Source: Castanea sativa (lineage: Eukaryota > Streptophyta > Magnoliopsida > Fagales > Fagaceae). From it: 64,000 bases of DNA. Shown here one piece after another: positions 57,498 to 64,000 of the stretch; the first letter of the stretch is position 1; every line of letters starts with the position of its first letter. The notes beneath the pieces are model-generated. The model was not told where the DNA came from, did no database searches, and saw only the letters and a list, made by a program, of their open reading frames with translations. The stretch covers positions 26,462,001 to 26,526,000 of the forward strand of contig NC_134021.1 of assembly GCF_040712315.1 (NCBI RefSeq), given 5' to 3'. The position numbers and the translations under genes are program-made.

Positions 57498-60304
57498 ATG
57501 GCTTCTTCTTCCAAAGGACCTTCTTTTCTTACTTTTCATGGTAAGAAATATGACCTAACATTTGATTCGCATGAGGAGGATGGACTTCTTCAAGACCCTA
57601 GGACCCATGCTCCATATTGTCATATAGACACCAATATGAGTTTTTCTTTGGTTTCTATGCTTGGAAAAATGTTGTTGCATGTTTCATTAAAAGTTTCATG
57701 GTGAGATATTGTCATTTGGTTATTTGAAATTTGAGGCATTGTGTGATTGGTTTTGTTAGAAAATATTGGCTTTTGAGCATTCTTGAAGTGTTTTTTTATT
57801 TATTTTATCATGGTGCAATTTGGACAATGTTGGTGGCTTATGGAATTTTGACAATGTAGGTAGATATTGTGATGTGATCAGATGAATTTTGGTTTGGACT
57901 TTGGGAGTATTGGCATTGTGAAAAATTTGTGGTAGGCTTATGGGAATGTGTTCATGTTAAATATGGAGAAAGTTTATTGGCATATGTGTAAACTTTGTTT
58001 TATAGACATGGCAAAATTTTGTGGGTAAATTTGTAGGTATGGAAAATTTTTGGGCATGGGAAAAATTTTATGGGGCATGAAATCTTGAAAAATTTTGTTG
58101 GGCATGTGATGTTGATTCTTGGAAAAAATTTTGTGATTATGATTTTGGCCATGTGGGAATTTATTTGTGCATGGGCATGAATTTGTGGAATTTTTTGTTA
58201 TTTTGGAAGTATGGGAACTTTTTATGGCTATGGAAAAAATTGGTAGTTGTGTATGGATATGTGAAGAATTTTGGTTGTGATGAAATTTTGGTGGGGCATT
58301 GGCTGTTTTTTTGTGATGTGGGTTTGGTCATGGAAATTGATGAGCTGAACTTGTGTATTGCAAAGCCTTAAGAATCGAGGCAGTCTCTAAATGCTTAAAA
58401 AGTGCATGGGCAGCATTGTCTCCTAGCATCAAAAACATCATTAATGAAGCGGGCTTTGGCACTTTCTTCGAAGCTTTGTTGAATCATGAGACGTATGAAT
58501 ACAAAGATCTTCAGTTACTTCTCACCTTGGCAGAACGCTTCTGGGACATTACATGTACCTTCCACCTTCCATGTATTGGGGAGGTAATGTTGACACCTTA
58601 TGACTTCTCTGTTATCATCGATCTGAGGTTAGGTGGTAAAAGAATTCTTGTCAATGATTCCTTTACTTCAGCCGAACTCAAAAAACTTCTAGGTATAGTG
58701 CCTTCTAGAATAAGGAGTAGCAATATCCCTTTGTCTTGGCTATGTGAAAATATTATGGCAAAAGGTGCTCGTATGTTCATGTTTCTTTTTGTTAGGACTT
58801 TCTTGTGTCTGGATTTAGGCAGTACTGTGAATTTGTGCTACCTAGAAAGCTTGAGAAAAATTGGACAAAACCGAAATTATGATTGGGGCGGCATGGCCTA
58901 TGCTACTCTGATGCACTTCATGACCTAACTCCCTAGGCGAAGTCTTTCAAGCTTGGGTGGGGCTCCATTTGTATGGCAGGTGAGGTTTGGAATTTTTGGC
59001 TATTTGTAAGCTTTGGAAAATTATTTTGGTTTTGTGGTAATGATGTTGTGACAATTCTCAAGTCTGGATGTATAAGTATTTTGGAGTGGGTCATGAAACC
59101 CGGGAGGAAGTTGCTGGCATTTTTCCTAGATTTCTCTGTTGGTTGCCCCAGTATCATTCGTCAGTGAACTCTAGGCGTTCTTTGGAAATTTAGCGCTTGG
59201 TAATTGACAATTTGACTGTTGATTATGTGAGTCATTCTTTTTCTTCACCTCTTTTTCTTTTTGCGGGATCTTTGGTGCTTGATTATGGTTTGATTTTTTC
59301 TCATTCTGGGTTTCTTTGTGATCTTTCAAATGTCTTTAGACCCTTGGGCTTGGTGTGAGGGGTATGCAGAGTGTGAAAGGGCTTTGGAGCTAAATGGTTG
59401 TCAAGCATTGTTTGAATGTGGGCATGGAAGGTATTGGTATCTTGGTGATCAGGTGTTACCCCAAGTTCATCATGTGTATCCTCCTACAACAATTCCAATT
59501 CCTCCTTGTCCCTCCATCCAATTAGCTGACTTTCTGACTAATAAAGAGATTGCACAGGCCTGTGCGGGCTTTGTTGTTCCAGGAACAGCAAGATCTTATT
59601 TAGAATTTATTGAAACTCATCTGCAAGGTTGCTTGGTTGGCCGAACGGTACTTCTTGGTGACAAATTCTTTCCATATTTCTGCTTGGTGACAAAATTTGC
59701 ATTTGGATTTTCAACCTCCACCTTCTGAAGGAGAGGAAGAGGGAGATGAAGAGGAAGAAATTCCTTCTCCTCATCATGCTGGTAGTTCTTCTAGTTCCTT
59801 TGTGAAGACTTATCCTCATTTTCTGGCATGGCAGTATAATGTGATGAATCCTGATGGAAGGTATAGTTTCATACCTCTGAATAGGCCAGAGCATGTGCCG
59901 AATGTTCCTTGGCCCGATCCTGGGTGTTCTTAAATTTTCAATTTTCTGTCTTTAATTCTTCTTGGCTTATTGAATGGTTCATGATCTGGCAGATTTATGT
60001 TTCAAGTTGATGTGGATCTTATGGAGGAAAGCATTGGAGGCTTGCAATCATTGGCTCGTACTCAACCCTCCCAATATGTGCTCAATGATTCGAGCTGGGT
60101 ATGCCTTGTCATTTTCTAAGTATCTCTTGCTTAAATTGTGCTTGATGGTGTAATTAACACCTGACTCTACTGACTTTTCAGGCATATAGAATGGAGGCTG
60201 CTAATGCTACCAAAAGAACTTTAAAGGAAAAGATTAGGAGCCTTGAACTTGAAAATTGTCAATACGATCCTTGCTTTTTTCTCAAGTCAAGAAGGAAATA
60301 CTGA
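57498..60304 (+). pseudogene. Plant-mobile-domain gene carried antisense inside the non-autonomous element, multi-exon
   Basis: Plus strand, opposite to the LTR direction. A CT-rich leader (57244-57490) precedes ATG 57498 (MASSSKGPSFLTFHGKKYDL). A GT donor may follow at 57701, with a T/G-rich intron-like stretch to about 58370. The PMD exon (58371-58927) reads NEAGFGTFFEALLNHETYEY, LAERFWDITCTFHLPCIGEV, MLTPYDFSVIIDLRLGGKRI and SNIPLSWLCENI, then WGGMAYATLMHFMT and stop. Later exons give WAWCEGYAECERALELNGCQ (59340), an acidic PPPSEGEEEGDEEEEI (59708) with HFLAWQYNVMNPDGRYSFIP, and a helical AYRMEAANATKRTLKEKIRS (60182-60300). Exon junctions are not all resolved. The frame is largely open yet incomplete. 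It looks like a captured host-type PMD gene. Function unknown. Confidence 0.65.
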
Positions 60305-61469
60305 GGGTGGCTCCTCTAGAGGTGGATCAAGGAGATCCTCACACAGGCAGACTTGAAGTCCCAGTGATGTATAACTTGTATCTTTATTTTTCCTGCAAGA
60401 CAAAAGGAAGTGTTTGCTAGACAATCTTGAATTAATTCCCATGTTTAGTGCCTTATCCTTGGCATCACCTTAGATCATGAAGAAACTTTAACTAAGATAA
60501 GTTTAGAATTCACCTGATGAGGTCTTGTGGTATAAATTCAAACTTATCTTGATTAACTTTGTTGGAATCTGCACTTGCTTGAATGAGGCAGAGCCGAATG
60601 CCCTTAGTTTAAAATGAATGCATGATTTTTGAAACTCTTAGTGATGAAATTTTTTTATATAGATAAATGATGATGGCGCCCCCCCCCCCCCCCCCTCTTT
60701 TTTTTTTTTAAAGATAAATGAGCCATGGGCTAGTTAAAAAAAAATGCATGAATTTTGGAAATCTTGATGATGATTTTTTTTTTTTTTTAATGATGATGAT
60801 CTCTTTTTCTTTGAAAATTGCAGGTATGGTCGAATGCCCCTAGTTTGGAACATAAATTCATAAGTCTTTGAAAAAAAAACTTGATTTGATCAACTTTTTG
60901 AAAACAATGATGCAAGTGATGATTTTTTGAAAACAAGTGAGTTAGACACGTCAGAGTGTCCCAATTTGACTTAAAAAGAATCTTTTTAAGTGTCAAATGA
61001 TCTAAAAAAAAGTTCTGAGAACGTGAAATTGCATGGGCGTACGATGGAGAGGCTGCGTGCCACTTGGCACGTGAGGAGTGCCATTCAGCACTTTTGGAGT
61101 GACGAATGGCACTGGGCCACGTTATGATGTTTGTGCCATGGTGGGCTGATTTCTTACAATTTTCCAATGCATGCTTCGCTTTTTTGAAAAATATATACTT
61201 CGTTTGTGACCATGAAACACTCTCTTATTCAGCAACAAACTCTCTGAAACCTATTTCAAACCTGATTGGGAATTTATGTAGCTCATATAAATGAATCCTC
61301 CTGCAACAATTCTCTGCATAAAGTTTAGTAAAACACAATAGCCACAAGTAAAAGTCATCCATGGCTAGCAATCAAAATTTTTCTCATCCAACAATTCATG
61401 ATATCAACAAATGGGTCGTAGCTTTGATTTCAGCACCAAAACCACACAGCCTTTAAACTAGAGGGAATT
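60305..61469. other. Spacer between passenger genes, with C-run and hairpin motifs
   Basis: No continuous frame. A C-run (about 60678-60695) is followed by T-runs. At 61050-61115 is a cluster of GTGCCATTC, AGCACTTTTGGAGTG and GAATGGCAC words, similar to the GTGCCGAA inverted repeats in the LTRs of the same element. Confidence 0.5.
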
Positions 61470-62020
61470 AAGGCTTTAAGGAATGTCAAGATCAAGTGGG
61501 ACTTTCTTCGTGCTGCTGTGAAATTTTAGGATCTGAAAGATCATGTGTTTTGGTTTAACACTGCTGAACTCTGTCCGACAATTGAAGAGTTTTCCGCTAT
61601 CCTGGGCTATGATCCAAGCAGAAAATCTATAGCAGTTTCTTGTGATCCTAAGCATAAGGAATCTTTGGCTGATGCTATCGGTCTTCCTACTTCCATTACT
61701 GATAGTATGATTGAAGGCCATATGGTGAATCTTCGTTTAATTATCTCTCAGCTAAAGAACAAACGCACCTATGGAGTGACCGACAATATGCAGAAAAACT
61801 TCAGTTTGGCCTTATGCTTCGTGGGAGAATTTTTACTTTGCTCTAGGAGACACAGTGTTGTGAATCAAATTAAGGATGGTGACAATCCTATTTCTTTGAT
61901 CTTGGCAGAAACTCTTCTAGGACTTGATTTTGTATTTCATGGTGGAGAAACTCGGAACTTCCTAAGGAGTCCTTTAACTTTACAGATGTGGCTGGCCAAA
62001 AAATACCATACACCAAATTA
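61470..62020 (+). pseudogene. DUF7745-like domain fragment, antisense to the element
   Basis: Plus strand, a 199-codon open frame from 61545 with readable homology upstream after one stop (IKALRNVKIKWDFLRAAV). It reads FWFNTAELCPTIEEFSAILG, YDPSRKSIAVSCDPKHKES, MIEGHMVNLRLIISQLKNK, FSLALCFVGEFLLCSRRHS and DNPISLILAETLLGLDFVFH. The CPTIEEFSAILG motif resembles the start of the plant DUF7745 family, which often accompanies transposon-linked genes. The homology ends at about 62020, just before the primer binding site and 5' LTR. Function unknown; family assignment is from memory of the motif. Confidence 0.5.
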
Positions 62021-62137
62021 TCATACACATCCCATCAAGCGTAAGCAAACAAACAAACAACTATATCGTGCAAGACCATGCAAAACAATGGTACACATTT
62101 GGTCACTTAAGTGTGATACGAAGCTTAGCCCTCGACA

Positions 62138-62155
62138 TCCCTAGCGGAGTCGCCA
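62138..62155 (-). other. Primer binding site of the non-autonomous element
   Basis: The minus strand reads TGGCGACTCCGCTAGGGA, one base after the LTR terminal ACA. It matches the Tat/Ogre-type primer site wording. It fixes the orientation of the element as minus and the right LTR as its 5' LTR. Confidence 0.85.
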
Positions 62156-62974
62156 CTGTGAGAGACCTCGCCAAATTTTTGGGTTGCCTCTCAAAAAAGA
62201 GATTTTTGTGGTGTGCTTTTTAGGACACCTCTCTTTTTGGGTAATTGTGGTGTGGAGCCGCCACTTATTTTTTGTGTACAAAAAATAAGAAAAAAAAAAC
62301 ATGATTGAATTGTTCCTCTATCATTGATTGAATAAAGAAGATACAAGTTTGAAAGTTCGAACATTACATGGCTTTAGGTCCCAGTTACAATCTACCAAAA
62401 TACATGGCTTTTGTCCTAGTTACAATCTACCCAAAATAAATAAAGACAAGACTAGATCTACTTAGCCAAAGACCTAAATCTGAAGGCTAGGTTACGAAAT
62501 GGGAAGGTGTTAGGCGCTCATTCTGCCCAGACAGAGTCTGGTCTTCTAGACTCTTGTGACCAATGTACCATTTTTATTCCTGATATGAATGATATGTTGA
62601 ACACATAAACAAAATAAAATCACATGAATCTACTTATGAATGCATCCTCTTCTTTGTAAAAAAAAAAATTAGATCTGTTTTTATATAAACAAAATTGATT
62701 TTGACTTTAAAAAAATCAAATCTGTTTTTGTATGTGTAAAAAAAAAGGTTTTTGGAAGAGAAAATTCAGATCTGTTTTTATTTAATAAAACACAAAGTCT
62801 TTTGGTTTGTTAAAAAAAAAAATCAGATTTGCTTTTATATTTGAAAAAGATTTGTTTATAGAGAGGATCTCATTCACAAAATAATTTTATACAACATAGA
62901 CCAAAAAAAACAAACAACAATCACAATCAATACATGATCTCTTTCTTTATTTCAAAAATATGAATGCATTAAAA

Positions 62975-63235
62975 AAATTAGATCTGTATCTAAAGAAGAT
63001 ACAAATTCGTTTTTGTTTTAAGGAAATTTCAGATCTACATCTAAGGAAGATGCAACTCCGTTTTTGTTTAAGGAAAAATTTAGATATACACCTAAGGAAG
63101 ATGCAGATCCGTTTTATTTTGAAGAAAAATTTAGATCTACATCTAAGGAAGATGTAGATCTGTTTTATTTTGAAAAAAAAAATTCAGATCTACATCTAAG
63201 GAAGATGTAGATCCATTTTATTTTGAAAAAAAAGA
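62975..63235 (-). repeat. 51-bp tandem subrepeats in the 5' LTR
   Basis: About five units matching the array at 53969-54272; AGATCTACATC landmarks at about 63030, 63131 and 63182. Confidence 0.88.
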
Positions 63236-63594
63236 GTTAAGTACATGCAGATCTTTAAAACTAAGAAATAGATTATAGTAATGATAAAAGAATCAAGAGT
63301 ATATTTTCACAATCTAAATTAACAAGTCAGAATATGAATAATAAAACATGCATCATCATGATGAGAGAAACATTAAAACAAAAGGGTTAGAAAACAACCT
63401 CTTACATGAGCACTCTTCCACTTAAGATGATGTTTAAGGGTTCAAAGAAACTTATTCATTTATCTTTGAAACCTAAAAACTCTAATTCTTGTAGCAAATC
63501 TCAGAGAGGATCAGCCAATATCAGCAATTTGGGAGTCTCAAAACGTATGCCTCTCCTAACGTAAAAGAAGGTGCTGAATTATAAGACCCAGCCT

Positions 63595-63603
63595 CTATTT
63601 ATA
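63595..63603 (-). promoter_or_regulatory. TATA box of the 5' LTR
   Basis: TATAAATAG on the minus strand, with the TTCGGCAC/GTGCCGAA inverted-repeat block upstream at about 63735-63805. This is the promoter expected to drive the element leftwards. Confidence 0.6.
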
Positions 63604-64000
63604 GGGACTAGAGTGCTTAAAAAATAAGCAACGACGCTTAAAATGCAAATCAAGACGCATCCTTTTGCGAAAAGGTCGAAAAGGATGTGACTTATCGTCA
63701 CCCGAAGGCCGTTGGGCCAAAGCCCAAAAGATGGGAATTCGGCACTTTTAAAGTGTCGTTCAGCACTTTTAAAGTGCCGAATGGGCTCTTGGACACCAAA
63801 CGCACTTTCGTGTTCGGGTGCCATTTGGACTCATCTTCTAGGGTTTTTTGACCGGCCCTTGCACTTAGACATGTTTTCATCCTCTGTCTACGATTTTTTG
63901 TCTCTTTTCTGGATAATTCAGGCTTTTTAAGAACAATTATCTTGTAGATAAATATCCTAAAATAAATCTTGATAAAGTTCAGATTATCTACATTTTTATT

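Larger units (their letters stand above)
62157..64000 (-). mobile_element. 5' LTR of the non-autonomous element (cut by the window end)
   Basis: Starts TGTGAGAGACCTCGCC on the plus strand and follows the LTR at 52661-55489 to the window end, missing roughly the last 500 bp. It lacks the atpB fragment and about 110 bp of adjacent sequence present in the left LTR. A relic primer-site motif (GTGGCGGCTCC, minus, 62254-62264) mirrors that of the left copy. Confidence 0.88.

Overview
This window is nuclear DNA from a plant, most likely a woody eudicot: AT-rich, intron-containing, and packed with Ty1/copia and Ty3/gypsy (Tat/Ogre-like) LTR retrotransposons plus traces of LINEs and SINEs. The sequence does not name the species. 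Only one ordinary host gene is evident: a six-exon bHLH transcription factor of the FLOWERING BHLH group (bHLH130/bHLH122-like) at 14638-16955, with an open frame of 395 codons. Almost everything else is transposon-derived and decayed by stop codons, frameshifts, truncations and nested insertion.

Left part (1-12159): a minus-strand Tat-like gypsy element. Its pol (integrase, RNase H, RT, protease/linker) runs leftwards from about 5240, its primer binding site is near 6325, and its 5' LTR spans 6327-10627. It has been hit by three solo LTRs with perfect 5-bp target duplications: 2235-3642 inside the RT gene, and 6344-7608 and 8192-9603 inside the LTR. A further solo LTR, 10738-12159, lies just outside. 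Then come the bHLH gene with a SINE on each side, another solo LTR (17704-19075), an internally deleted LINE (19076-19885) and a second LINE RNase H remnant (21090-21570).

Middle part (21849-42732): a gypsy-derived, spliced but degenerate ORF with a Putative gypsy type transposon domain and a coiled coil (23139-25740); a partial copia element (25804-29538); a truncated LTR (29539-30718); a plant-mobile-domain (PMD) pseudogene with its own TATA box (about 31306-32481); a second partial copia element (33034-37984); two head-to-tail Tat LTR fragments (37985-40665); and a minus-strand gypsy gag-protease-RT fragment (40691-42732).

Right part (42733-64000): a nested stack. A minus-strand copia element (3' LTR 42733-51811, split; internal 51812-52660) was entered by a complete gypsy element (43310-50964, TSD actat). 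That gypsy carries an antisense ORF and a truncated LTR. The copia internal region was also entered by a large non-autonomous element (52661 to beyond 64000). Its about 2.8-kb LTRs flank 6.7 kb without gag or pol, but with antisense PMD and DUF7745-like genes and a tandem array. One of its LTRs holds a decayed piece of plastid atpB.

The main themes are one dominant approx. 1.4-kb LTR family present nine times, mostly as solo or broken LTRs, and repeated carriage of antisense passenger genes by Tat-like elements.
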